This document shows positions 22,765 to 29,949 of a DNA stretch of 34,160 bases, one piece after another. Within the stretch, counting starts at the first letter, position 1; each line of letters begins with the position of its first letter. The position numbers were made by a program, and so were the translations under genes. The stretch is from Thermobaculum sp042408415. Lineage in GTDB: Bacteria > Chloroflexota > Chloroflexia > Thermobaculales > Thermobaculaceae. The DNA is taken from NCBI GenBank assembly GCA_042408415.1, contig JBHORE010000015.1, positions 1 to 34,160 of the forward strand, read 5' to 3'. The notes below the pieces were generated by a model. It was given only the letters and a program-made list of their open reading frames with translations, was not told where the DNA came from and did no database searches.

Positions 22765-23739
22765 ATGATGTCTAACACTTACGAACCTACCACCCTGAGG
22801 AGGATCTTAGTGCCGCTTGACGGCTCCGCGCTTGCTGAGCAGGCTCTGCCGTATGCCCAGGTCCTGGCGGAACGCAGTGGCGCGGAGATTCTGCTGGTGC
22901 GTGTGGTACCTCCCGAATGGCCTGACGGGCCTGCGGAGGCGCGGGAACACCTCCGTGAGGTACATGAGGCGCGCAGCTATCTCGGCGAGATAGCCGGCAG
23001 GATCGAGTCCCGGGGGGTGAGGGTGCTGAGGTCCGTGCCGCCTGGGGCGCCGGCCACGCGGATCGCCGCGGAGGCACAGGACGCCGACCTCATAGTGATG
23101 ACCACGCATGGCCGGAGCGGCGTGTTTCGGTTCTTGTACGGCAGCGTCGCCGAGGGCGTGCTTGCGCAGGCAAAGGTACCTGTGATGTTGATCCGGGCAT
23201 GGATACACAACCCTGACGTCACTAGACTCGACCAGGCACCCGTGCTGCTGGTGCCCCTGGATGGCTCGGCGTTTGCTGAGGCCGCCATCCCCTTCGCGGC
23301 GCTGCTAGCCAATACCCTGGGAGGAGAGATGGTGTTGGTGCGGGCCGTGTATCCTCCCACACTCACGCTTGCCAATGAGTGGATGGCGATCTCCTACCTC
23401 CAGGAAGAGCTGGAAGTGCAGGAGGAGGGTGCCCGGAGCTACCTGGAAGCGGTGGCTCGTAGGTTGTCCAGCGGGGACAGGAGACCGCGCACGTACGTGA
23501 GCGTCGGGGCGCCGGTCGAGGTGATAGATGATGCGGCCCGCGAGGTAGGGGCAGCGCTGGTGGTGATGGCCACGCACGGCAGGGGCGCTACCACTCGGCT
23601 GTTGCTGGGCAGCGTGGCTCACTCGGTGCTCCTCAGGGGCACAGCCCCCCTGGTGCTCGTGCGCCCGAAGGGCGGTGCCGTGGAGGGGGCTAGCACAGCC
23701 AGTGGCGCCGCAGTAGGTGAGGAGGGTGCCCCATCCTAA
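22765..23739 (+). CDS. Tandem universal stress protein (UspA family) 2
   Basis: This 324-aa protein has two Usp domains: ILVPLDGSALAEQALPYAQV with loop GRSGVFRFLYGSVAEGVL, then LLVPLDGSAFAEAAIPFAAL with loop GRGATTRLLLGSVAHSVL. Both G-x2-G-x9-G-S ATP loops are intact. A short low-complexity tail (EGASTASGAAVGEEGAPS) follows. ATG 22765 has AAGGAG 7 nt upstream; ATG 22768 is also possible. A hairpin surrounds its stop codon, before the DoxX gene. Its first domain shares a 74-nt stretch with Usp1 at 93 percent identity, suggesting duplication or gene conversion. Confidence 0.93.
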   Translation: MMSNTYEPTTLRRILVPLDGSALAEQALPYAQVLAERSGAEILLVRVVPPEWPDGPAEAREHLREVHEARSYLGEIAGRIESRGVRVLRSVPPGAPATRIAAEAQDADLIVMTTHGRSGVFRFLYGSVAEGVLAQAKVPVMLIRAWIHNPDVTRLDQAPVLLVPLDGSAFAEAAIPFAALLANTLGGEMVLVRAVYPPTLTLANEWMAISYLQEELEVQEEGARSYLEAVARRLSSGDRRPRTYVSVGAPVEVIDDAAREVGAALVVMATHGRGATTRLLLGSVAHSVLLRGTAPLVLVRPKGGAVEGASTASGAAVGEEGAPS

Positions 23740-23750
23740 GGGGTGGGGCA
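23727..23750 (+). terminator. Hairpin enclosing the Usp2 stop codon (possible attenuator)
   Basis: TGCCCCATCC (23727-23736) pairs with GGGGTGGGGCA (23741-23750 region) to give about ten pairs, one of them a wobble, with the loop TAAG. The Usp2 stop TAA (23737-23739) lies in the loop. No T tract follows, so it is not a classical terminator; it may limit read-through or mRNA decay ahead of doxX. Its centre also resembles the ACCC-N4-GGGT box. Confidence 0.45.
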
Positions 23751-23863
23751 AGACTGCCCTCCAGATAGCGCTAAACGACCTTTTGGAGTGTTCTGTCTGA
23801 GGGCTCGAAGGGCTATGCTGAGGACTGGAAACGGATCTAACAACCTAACGGGAGGTACTTACG

Positions 23864-24469
23864 ATGAGAGTTGCTACGGCAGACCCCACACAGATACCGG
23901 AGCCCAGCATCACTCGGTTCTTGTTCGCCGATTCCAGGATGGCGATCTTCTGGCTGGTGGTGAGGCTCTATATAGGATATGAGTGGCTGCGGGCTGGGTG
24001 GGAGAAGATTGTTGACCCGTCTGGAGTCTGGGTAGGGTCAAAGGCTGGATCGGTGGTGGCGGGATTTGCTAAGGGGGCGCTGGCCAAGACGGGCGGCGAG
24101 CACCCCGACGTGCAGGGATGGTACGCCTGGTTTCTGCGAGAGGTGGTGCTGCCCAACGCCACACTGTTCAGCTACCTGGTGGCGTGGGGAGAGGTGCTGG
24201 TGGGCATCGCGCTGATCCTTGGGGTGCTCACGGGGATAGCGGCCTTCTTCGGGGCCGTGATGAACGCTAACTACCTATTGGCAGGTACCGTATCCACCAA
24301 CCCAATCTTGCTTATCGGAGCTATAGGGCTCATGCTTGCCTGGAGAATAGCGGGGTATATTGGGCTCGACAGGTACATCCTGCCCCTGGTTGGGGTGCCG
24401 GGGCACGCAGGACCGGTGGTCGAAAGGATCCTCCAGCGCGATGCCTCTCCGGTGGTCACGCCTCGATAG
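23864..24469 (+). CDS. DoxX family membrane protein 1
   Basis: This 201-aa protein has about four transmembrane segments and DoxX-family blocks (RLYIGYEWLRAGWEKI, GEHPDVQGWYAWFLREVVLP, LLAGTVSTNPILL). DoxX proteins are linked to membrane redox reactions; the archaeal thiosulfate:quinone oxidoreductase has a DoxD relative, and DoxX in mycobacteria supports oxidative-stress tolerance. No enzymatic residue can be assigned. GGGAGGT precedes ATG 23864. It ends the Usp transcription unit and is followed by a terminator. Its centre shares 109 identical nucleotides with the second DoxX gene at 32666. Confidence 0.88.
   Translation: MRVATADPTQIPEPSITRFLFADSRMAIFWLVVRLYIGYEWLRAGWEKIVDPSGVWVGSKAGSVVAGFAKGALAKTGGEHPDVQGWYAWFLREVVLPNATLFSYLVAWGEVLVGIALILGVLTGIAAFFGAVMNANYLLAGTVSTNPILLIGAIGLMLAWRIAGYIGLDRYILPLVGVPGHAGPVVERILQRDASPVVTPR
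24144..24252 (+). repeat. 109-nt tract identical to the inverted copy at 32862-32970
   Basis: Base-by-base comparison of the two DoxX genes shows an unbroken 109-nt match between 24144-24252 (plus) and 32970-32862 (minus). On both sides the genes diverge at synonymous and coding sites within a few bases. The match covers the protein segment from VLPNATLFSYLVAWGE to TGIAAFFG. The sharp edges point to gene conversion between inverted paralogues. Confidence 0.85.
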
Positions 24470-24489
24470 GCATGCGCTCCAGATCTCTG

Positions 24490-24511
24490 CCGGCCAGCTC
24501 TTGCTGGCCGG
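24490..24511 (+). terminator. Terminator after doxX 1
   Basis: CCGGCCAGC (24490-24498) and GCTGGCCGG (24503-24511) form a perfect 9-bp GC-rich stem with loop TCTT, 20 bp after the DoxX stop. The following sequence is only modestly T-rich (TCTGCATATTT). Confidence 0.75.
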
Positions 24512-24625
24512 TCTGCATATTTAGAGTGAGGTAGTTATGGGTAGATATCACTGATGGCTCGCCACACTTCCTCCGAATCAAACAGCACGGATCACTCATG
24601 ATGTGGAGGCAGGGTCTGACGTGAC

Positions 24626-24654
24626 TTGAGCAGATGAGTCCCCACAAACTGTAT
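24626..24654 (+). promoter_or_regulatory. Possible promoter of the 40-aa ORF and mgtA unit
   Basis: TTGAGC (24626-24631) and CTGTAT (24649-24654) are 17 bp apart, about 33 bp before the ATG at 24687. The match to consensus is moderate. The gap 24512-24686 shows no recognisable Mg2+ riboswitch. Confidence 0.3.
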
Positions 24655-24686
24655 TACCTGATACGCACTTGAAAGGAGATTAAATC

Positions 24687-24809
24687 ATGAGGGTTCAACA
24701 ATTGGAGAGGAAGCTGCCGACTTTGCTGGACGGATTCTTGAGGTTCGCGGTCGTTGCCCTGTCCCTGCGGCAGTGGTTTGGGCACACCGAAGAAGGCTGC
24801 CATGTGTGA
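24687..24809 (+). CDS. 40-aa ORF overlapping the mgtA start (candidate leader peptide)
   Basis: ATG 24687 has an excellent Shine-Dalgarno (AAAGGAG, 9 nt upstream) and the frame ends at TGA 24807-24809. The peptide begins MRVQQLERKLPTLLDGFLRF and ends EEGCHV; its centre (FLRFAVVALSLRQWF) is amphipathic or weakly membrane-seeking. It overlaps the ATG of the Mg2+ ATPase gene (24802) by 8 nt, so translation of the ATPase is probably coupled to it. I do not recognise the sequence. Short leaders control mgtA in enterobacteria (MgtL), but no sequence likeness to MgtL is claimed. It may equally be a small structural partner of the pump. Confidence 0.55.
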   Translation: MRVQQLERKLPTLLDGFLRFAVVALSLRQWFGHTEEGCHV

Positions 24810-27297
24810 ATATGGGAGAGACAAGCACCAGTTGTCGGGTTTGAGCGAGCAGGAGGCACGTAGGAGGCTCCGGGAGGTCGGTCCCAACGAACCTGTGCAG
24901 GGGAGGCGCGTTGGGACCGTCGGCCGGCTGCTAGCTCCTCTGGCCAACCCTTTATCGCTCCTCCTGCTTACCGCGGCAGGAGCTTCGGCGCTCGTTGGCG
25001 AGCAAGTCAACGCTGCGATCATTGTGGCGATGGTGATGCTCTCTAGCGCCCTCAGCTACGTGCAGATCTACCGCTCACATCGGGCGATCGAGCAGCTGAG
25101 GGCCCAGGCCATACCCACTGCCAAGGTAATGCGTGATGGGACCTGGCGGGTCGTCCCGCGCCGCGAGGTAGTACCGGGGGATCTGGTGAGGCTCGTGGCG
25201 GGAGATCCTGTGCCGGCCGACGGCTGGCTGCTGACGTCCGAGGGGCTGCAGGTACAGGAGTCGGTGCTAACCGGCGAGTCCCTACCAGTGGAGAAGCCGC
25301 CAGGCAGGGACTCGCACGTCTACCTCGGCACGTACGTGGTGAGCGGCAGTGGCATCATGTGCGTCACTGCCACAGGGGCGCGCACTCAATTCGGGGAGAT
25401 TGCGGCCAGGCTATCCGAACGACAGCCTGAGACCGAGTTCGAGCGAGGGTTGCGGACGTTCAGTCTCCTCATCATGAGGGTGATCCTCTTCTTGGTGGGT
25501 TTCGTGCTCCTGGCCAGCCTCCTGCGGAGGCGCGACCCTCTGGAGGCGTTGCTCTTCTCAGTTGCCCTGGCGGTGGGGCTCACACCTGAGTTCTTGCCCA
25601 TGGTCACGACGATCGCCTTAGCCTACGGCGCAATGCGGATGGCCAGTCGCCGCGTGATCGTCAAGCACCTGCCGGCGATCCAAAACCTCGGGAGTATCGA
25701 CATGCTGTGCAGCGACAAGACGGGCACACTCACCACTGGAGAGATGCGGCTCGTGGAGCATCTGGATGCTCTGGGCTCCCCAAGCGACAGGGTGTTGGAG
25801 CTGGCCTTCCTCAATAGCTACTACTCTGCAGGAGCGGACAATCCGCTGGATGCCGCCATCCTCGCCCAAGTCAAGTCCCCGGCCCCTAGTTACATCAAGT
25901 TGGGTGAGGTGCCGTTCGACTTCGATCGGCGCAGATTGTCGGTGATGTTGGAGGGCAGCGAAGGATACCTGCTGGTTACGAAGGGGGCTCCGGAGAGCGT
26001 GCTCCCCATCTGCTCCAGCTACGAGATGGACGGTGAGGTCCTCTCCCTGGACGAGGCAGTGCGGGAACACTGCCTAGCAGTCCCGAAACGCCTGGGTGCT
26101 TTGGGTTACAGGACGTTGGCCGTGTCCTACCGGCTGGCGGATCGGCCCACTCAGCTAGCCGAGGCGGAGCTGGTGCTAGCGGGGTTCCTGGCCTTCCTCG
26201 ATCCCCCGCTGGACGATGCCGGGAGCTCGATCGCCACACTGGCAGCGGACGGAGTGAAGGTCAAAATCCTCACTGGGGATAGCGAGCTGGTGGCCAAGCA
26301 CGTCTGTGCCAGCGTGGGCATAGATGCCTCGCGCATCGTCCTGGGGACGCAGGTGGATGCACTCGACGATGCCGGGTTGGGACGGCTCGCCGAGGATGTC
26401 CAGGTGTTTGCCCGCGTGTCGCCCGTCCAAAAGAGCCGCATCATCCTGGCGCTGCGTGGCAGAGGTCACGTGGTGGGCTACCTGGGGGACGGCATCAACG
26501 ATGCTCCGGCCCTGCGGAACGCCGACGTAGGGATCTCGGCCGCCAAGGGGACAGAGGTGGCCAAGGATGCGGCCGACGTCGTGCTATCAGAGCGCAGCCT
26601 GCGAGTTCTCCACGAAGGGATCGTGCACGGTCGCAGAGCCTTCGGCAACGTAATGAAGTACATCCTGATGGGCACCAGCTCAAACTTCGGGAACGTGGTC
26701 AGCATGGCCGCGGCAGCCTTGTTGTTGCCCTTCCTGCCCCTGCTGCCCACGCAGGTGCTGCTGAACAACTTCCTGTACGATCTCGCGCAGGTCAGTATAC
26801 CCACCGATAACGTGGATCCGACCTTCGTGCGCAAGCCCAGACGGTGGGATGTGGGCTTGGTCCAGGAATTCATGTTGGTCATGGGGCCCGTGAGCTCGGG
26901 CTTCGACCTACTCACCTTCGCCGTCCTGCTCAAGCTGTTCCACTCTTCGGAGAGGATGTTCCACACGGGTTGGTTCGTGGAATCCCTAGCGACCCAGACC
27001 CTAGTCGTGCTTGTAATCCGGACCTTCGGTAACCCCCTCGCATCGCGGCCCAGCAAACCACTAGCGGCGACGGTCGCGTCGGTGGTCCTCTTGGGCATGG
27101 CGCTGCCCTACTCTTCCCTGGCTGGCAAGCTGGGCTTTGTGCCGTTGCCCGCCGGCTACTTGCTGATCATGGCGTGTCTCGTAGCTGCATACCTGTCCGT
27201 GACGGAGCTGGTCAAGCGCTGGTTGTACTCGCGGCACCTGGGTCGGCCGCAGAATTCAACCCTGCAGGGGCAGCCTGACCGTGAAGGTCGAGCCTGA
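24802..27297 (+). CDS. mgtA: MgtA-type P-type ATPase (Mg2+ import family, P3B)
   Basis: The 831-aa protein has a cation-ATPase N-terminal domain (GLSEQEARRRLREVGPNEP), actuator VLTGESLPVEK, M4 motif GLTPEFLPMVTTI, phosphorylation site Asp305 in CSDKTGTLTTGEM, nucleotide domain KGAPESVL, hinge GDGINDAPALRNADVGIS and a C-terminal membrane domain with LLPTQVLLNNFLYDLAQVSIP then TDNVD. The M4 and the LLNNFLYD..PTDNVD blocks are typical of MgtA/MgtB rather than Ca2+ pumps. It should import Mg2+. ATG 24802 with AGAAGG upstream is chosen; the frame extends upstream into the 40-aa ORF region without a good start. It ends convergent with the kinase gene, overlapping it by 42 bp. Location in a stress island is notable. 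Confidence 0.88.
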   Translation: MCEYGRDKHQLSGLSEQEARRRLREVGPNEPVQGRRVGTVGRLLAPLANPLSLLLLTAAGASALVGEQVNAAIIVAMVMLSSALSYVQIYRSHRAIEQLRAQAIPTAKVMRDGTWRVVPRREVVPGDLVRLVAGDPVPADGWLLTSEGLQVQESVLTGESLPVEKPPGRDSHVYLGTYVVSGSGIMCVTATGARTQFGEIAARLSERQPETEFERGLRTFSLLIMRVILFLVGFVLLASLLRRRDPLEALLFSVALAVGLTPEFLPMVTTIALAYGAMRMASRRVIVKHLPAIQNLGSIDMLCSDKTGTLTTGEMRLVEHLDALGSPSDRVLELAFLNSYYSAGADNPLDAAILAQVKSPAPSYIKLGEVPFDFDRRRLSVMLEGSEGYLLVTKGAPESVLPICSSYEMDGEVLSLDEAVREHCLAVPKRLGALGYRTLAVSYRLADRPTQLAEAELVLAGFLAFLDPPLDDAGSSIATLAADGVKVKILTGDSELVAKHVCASVGIDASRIVLGTQVDALDDAGLGRLAEDVQVFARVSPVQKSRIILALRGRGHVVGYLGDGINDAPALRNADVGISAAKGTEVAKDAADVVLSERSLRVLHEGIVHGRRAFGNVMKYILMGTSSNFGNVVSMAAAALLLPFLPLLPTQVLLNNFLYDLAQVSIPTDNVDPTFVRKPRRWDVGLVQEFMLVMGPVSSGFDLLTFAVLLKLFHSSERMFHTGWFVESLATQTLVVLVIRTFGNPLASRPSKPLAATVASVVLLGMALPYSSLAGKLGFVPLPAGYLLIMACLVAAYLSVTELVKRWLYSRHLGRPQNSTLQGQPDREGRA

Positions 27298-28887
27298 TCC
27301 CTCCTTGCTGTCTACCTCGATCGTCCCGCCGTGTTGCTCAACTATCTGCTTGGCGCTCGCCAGGCCCATCCCAGTGCCCCCGGTGGTGCCCTTGACGTTG
27401 CTCGCCCGATAGAAGCGGTCGAACACACGCCACAGCTCCGTCGCAGGTATGCCTATGCCGTTGTCCCGCACCGTCAACACGCCTATCCCGCTATTGGCGC
27501 CTCCTTCCAAGCGGACGCTGATTTCTACGTCCTGCCCCTCAGGACTGTACTTGATGGCGTTGGACAGCAAGTTGGCAACCACCCGCTGCAGGCGGGCAGC
27601 ATCCCACATACCGATGGGTTCGGGTTGGTCGATTCTGAGCCGCAGCTGGTGCCCTCGAGCAGTCCTCCTGAAGTCCTCGACGACCTTCCTGACGACCTCC
27701 GCCAACGATACCGGGCGCCGCACAAGCTCCAGTTTCTGGCTGCTCTGCAGTCGGGCTATGTCCAAGAGCTCTTGGATCTGATCGGCCATCTGGTGGATGA
27801 CACGCTCTATATTGCCCAGTATGGCCTCGATGCCTGGATCCTCGTCCTGGCCACTGGAGGCGAGCCGCAGCCTCAGGGCCTGGAGGTACGTACTGGCGGC
27901 AGCCAGGGGGGTCTTGAGGTCGTGAGTGATCATAGCTAGGAAATCGTTCCTGGTCTTGATCGCATCCTGCAACTCCTGATAGAGACGGGCGTTGTCCAGA
28001 GCTACGCCGGCGCGTCGGCCGAGCTCCTCCCCCAGTGCTAGCTCCTCCTCCTTGTATCTGTCGGGCTCACTGGAGAGGAGCAGTATGGTGCCCAGCACTC
28101 GATCTCCGGCCAAGAGCGGCACGCAGAGGTACGAGCGCGGCGCGAGTGTCTCCAACAGGCACAGTTGTCTGGAAGAGCTCCCCAGCCAAGCGTCGTTAGG
28201 CTGGGATGACAGGCAGGCGCGGCCGGTGCGCAGCACCCTCCATATGGGATGTTCGCTGCCCGGCTCGGCTGTGTACTCACCCAGCGCCTCCTGGAGACGC
28301 ACTTCCAGATCGCTGTCCTTGTGGCTGATCGCCACCCTCTGGAGGCGGCCATCGCCACTCAGCACATCCACGATGCAGCAGTCGGCTAGCACGGGCACCG
28401 GCAAACGGGCCGTCACCTGCAGCAAGGTATCACGGTCGATGGCGGACGCGAGCAACCTGCTGGCCTCCGAAAGGAATCGCAAGCCATCCTCAAGCCTCTT
28501 ACGAGGGGTGATGTCGCGCACCGCGGCCGACACGAGCAGGCCATGGTCCGTGTCCAGCGGGCTGAGGCTGATCTCCACAGGGAATTCCGTGCCATCCTTG
28601 CGCCTTGCCCAGAGCTCCAGCCCTATCCCCATGGGTCTAGTGCGGGGCGCTCGGTAGTACTCTTGGCGGTGGTGCTGGTGGATCTCTCTCAGCTGCTCGG
28701 GCAGCAAGATCTCGATCGTCTGCCCAAGCAGCTCCTCCCGGCGGTATCCGAAGAGCTGCTCGGTTTGCGAGTTGGCGAAGAGTATCAGACCATCGCGGTC
28801 GACCGTGAGGATCGCGTCGGGCGCCATCTCCAGCAGCTGCCTGAGAATGCTCTCATCCAGGTGACGGTTGTGAGCATGTATACCCAT
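27256..28887 (-). CDS. PAS-GAF sensor histidine kinase (soluble)
   Basis: The 543-aa protein has no membrane segment. Residues ~15-130 form a PAS domain (APDAILTVDRDGLILFANS, ELWARRKDGTEFPVEISLSP). A GAF domain spans ~150-300 (RSYLCVPLLAGDRVLGTILL). HisKA has His322 in MITHDLKTPLAAASTYLQ; the ATPase has NLLSNAIKYSPEGQ, VRDNGIGIP, FDRFYR and GGTGMGLASAKQIVEQHGG. A cytoplasmic signal such as redox state, gas or a small molecule is likely; PAS/GAF residues do not reveal a cofactor. No response regulator gene is adjacent. GGGAGGAGGGAG precedes ATG 28887. A paired-box element and a TATAAT lie upstream, so the kinase may belong to the regulon it helps control. Confidence 0.93.
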   Translation of the reverse strand: MGIHAHNRHLDESILRQLLEMAPDAILTVDRDGLILFANSQTEQLFGYRREELLGQTIEILLPEQLREIHQHHRQEYYRAPRTRPMGIGLELWARRKDGTEFPVEISLSPLDTDHGLLVSAAVRDITPRKRLEDGLRFLSEASRLLASAIDRDTLLQVTARLPVPVLADCCIVDVLSGDGRLQRVAISHKDSDLEVRLQEALGEYTAEPGSEHPIWRVLRTGRACLSSQPNDAWLGSSSRQLCLLETLAPRSYLCVPLLAGDRVLGTILLLSSEPDRYKEEELALGEELGRRAGVALDNARLYQELQDAIKTRNDFLAMITHDLKTPLAAASTYLQALRLRLASSGQDEDPGIEAILGNIERVIHQMADQIQELLDIARLQSSQKLELVRRPVSLAEVVRKVVEDFRRTARGHQLRLRIDQPEPIGMWDAARLQRVVANLLSNAIKYSPEGQDVEISVRLEGGANSGIGVLTVRDNGIGIPATELWRVFDRFYRASNVKGTTGGTGMGLASAKQIVEQHGGTIEVDSKEGSGSTFTVRLPLQG

Positions 28888-28919
28888 CTCCCTCCTCCCC
28901 AGAGCTTACCAGTGCGATC

Positions 28920-28925
28920 ATTATA
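28920..28925 (-). promoter_or_regulatory. -10 element of the PAS-GAF kinase gene
   Basis: A perfect TATAAT on the minus strand lies 32 bp before ATG 28887. No good -35 is present at 16-19 bp. The palindrome at 28957-28970 is centred about 50 bp upstream of the predicted start, the position expected for a transcription activator. Confidence 0.5.
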
Positions 28926-28956
28926 CCATCGGTTGCACAGCGGGCGTGACCTGGAC

Positions 28957-29003
28957 TACCCCAAGGGGTAAGGCTTGCTTCGCTAAGACCACCCTCAGGT
29001 GTG
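28957..29003. promoter_or_regulatory. Paired palindromic box element, copy B
   Basis: Box 1, TACCCC-AA-GGGGTA (28957-28970), is a perfect palindrome apart from its AA centre. Box 2, ACCACC-CTCA-GGTGTG, lies at 28988-29003. The boxes resemble those of copies A and C, but their centres are 32 bp apart rather than 24. The element lies between the divergent kinase (28887) and flavodoxin (29061) genes. Confidence 0.55.
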
Positions 29004-29060
29004 TGGTGCCCAGGCAGCCCACGCGTTATCCTGGGCTTAGGCGCGATAGGAGGTGCAGTG

Positions 29061-29597
29061 ATGAAGGTGCTCATAGCGTACGCCAGCCGGTTGGGATCGA
29101 CGGCGGAGGTCGCGGAGTTCATGAGGGAGGAGCTGAGGCGCCTAGGAGCTGAGGTGGACGTTATGCCGGTGGGTGCGGTGCGGAGGGTAGCTCCGTACGA
29201 CGCCGTGCTGATCGGCAGCGGTGTCCGCCACATGCACTGGTTGCCCGAGGCCACGGAGTTTGTAAGGGTGTATCAGGACGAGTTGTCAAAGAAGCCCGTT
29301 GCTATGTTCCTCCTGAGCATGATTATGAGCACGGATACGGCGCAACACCGTCAGGAGGCGATGCGGATGCTGGAGGATGTGCGCCAGCTGGTGCAGCCAG
29401 TGGCCGTTGGCCTCTTCGGCGGGGAGGTTGCGGGCAGGATGGTGCCTTTCATGTCGCGGCAGCAGGTTGGGCTGCCGCGGTCGGAGGAGCGCGACTTCCG
29501 TGATTGGGAGGCCATACGATCCTGGGTGAAGAGAGTATATCGGCAGTTTGCGAGGCTCAGCGGTCATAGCGCTGTCAACGAAGGAGGCGAACTATGA
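29061..29597 (+). CDS. Flavodoxin-domain protein (HemG-like)
   Basis: This 178-aa protein begins with a flavodoxin FMN loop (VLIAYASRLGSTAEVAEFM) and contains YDAVLIGSGVRHMHWLPEA, as in the menaquinone-dependent protoporphyrinogen oxidase (HemG)/flavodoxin-5 group. It probably binds FMN and transfers electrons, but no haem genes are nearby, so a HemG role is not assumed. GGAGG lies 6 nt before ATG 29061. It heads a flavodoxin-SHOCT-Usp3-Usp4-VIT unit and overlaps the next gene by 4 bp. The paired-box element is about 60-100 bp upstream. Confidence 0.82.
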   Translation: MKVLIAYASRLGSTAEVAEFMREELRRLGAEVDVMPVGAVRRVAPYDAVLIGSGVRHMHWLPEATEFVRVYQDELSKKPVAMFLLSMIMSTDTAQHRQEAMRMLEDVRQLVQPVAVGLFGGEVAGRMVPFMSRQQVGLPRSEERDFRDWEAIRSWVKRVYRQFARLSGHSAVNEGGEL

Positions 29598-29926
29598 ATA
29601 GGTATGATGCCAAGTTATGGGTCTACGTGCTAGTTGGTTCTACTGCCCTGCTGTTGCTTATGCCCTTGATGGGCATGGGCGCGATGATGGGGTGGGGAGG
29701 AGGCTGGGTGCACAACTGGGGTTGGGGATGGGGCATGGGCGCGGTACTGATGCTCCTCTTCTGGGGAGCACTGATCTTGGGAGCCGTAGGGCTAGCCCGA
29801 TCCCTATCCCGACCGCAGGATGACGCCGCGCTACGCACGTTGCGCGAGCGCTATGCTCGCGGGGAGATCGATCGCGAGGAGTACGAAGAGCGTAGGCGTG
29901 TGCTGACCGATGACTCAGATCATTAG
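29594..29926 (+). CDS. Small membrane protein with C-terminal SHOCT motif
   Basis: This 110-aa protein has two hydrophobic segments: residues ~10-32 (VYVLVGSTALLLLMPLMGMG) and ~45-68 (GMGAVLMLLFWGALILGAV), joined by a Trp/Gly-rich loop (MGWGGGWVHNWGWGWG). The C-terminus is a SHOCT motif (ALRTLRERYARGEIDREEYE), a short helical module thought to mediate oligomerisation. Its ATG overlaps the flavodoxin stop (ATGA). Function is unknown; such proteins often accompany stress or metal genes. The coding frame is firm by overlap and motif. Confidence 0.82.
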   Translation: MNRYDAKLWVYVLVGSTALLLLMPLMGMGAMMGWGGGWVHNWGWGWGMGAVLMLLFWGALILGAVGLARSLSRPQDDAALRTLRERYARGEIDREEYEERRRVLTDDSDH

Positions 29927-29949
29927 CATTAGATAGGAAGGTGGTTGGG

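Noticed and set aside
24512..24686. Search for an Mg2+ riboswitch (M-box) or c-di-AMP riboswitch before mgtA
   Set aside because: I could not find the conserved cores; only a moderate promoter and the 40-aa ORF are visible.
27331..27939. 202-aa plus-strand frame opposite the PAS-GAF kinase
   Set aside because: It lies wholly antisense to well-conserved kinase motifs and has no recognisable domain.
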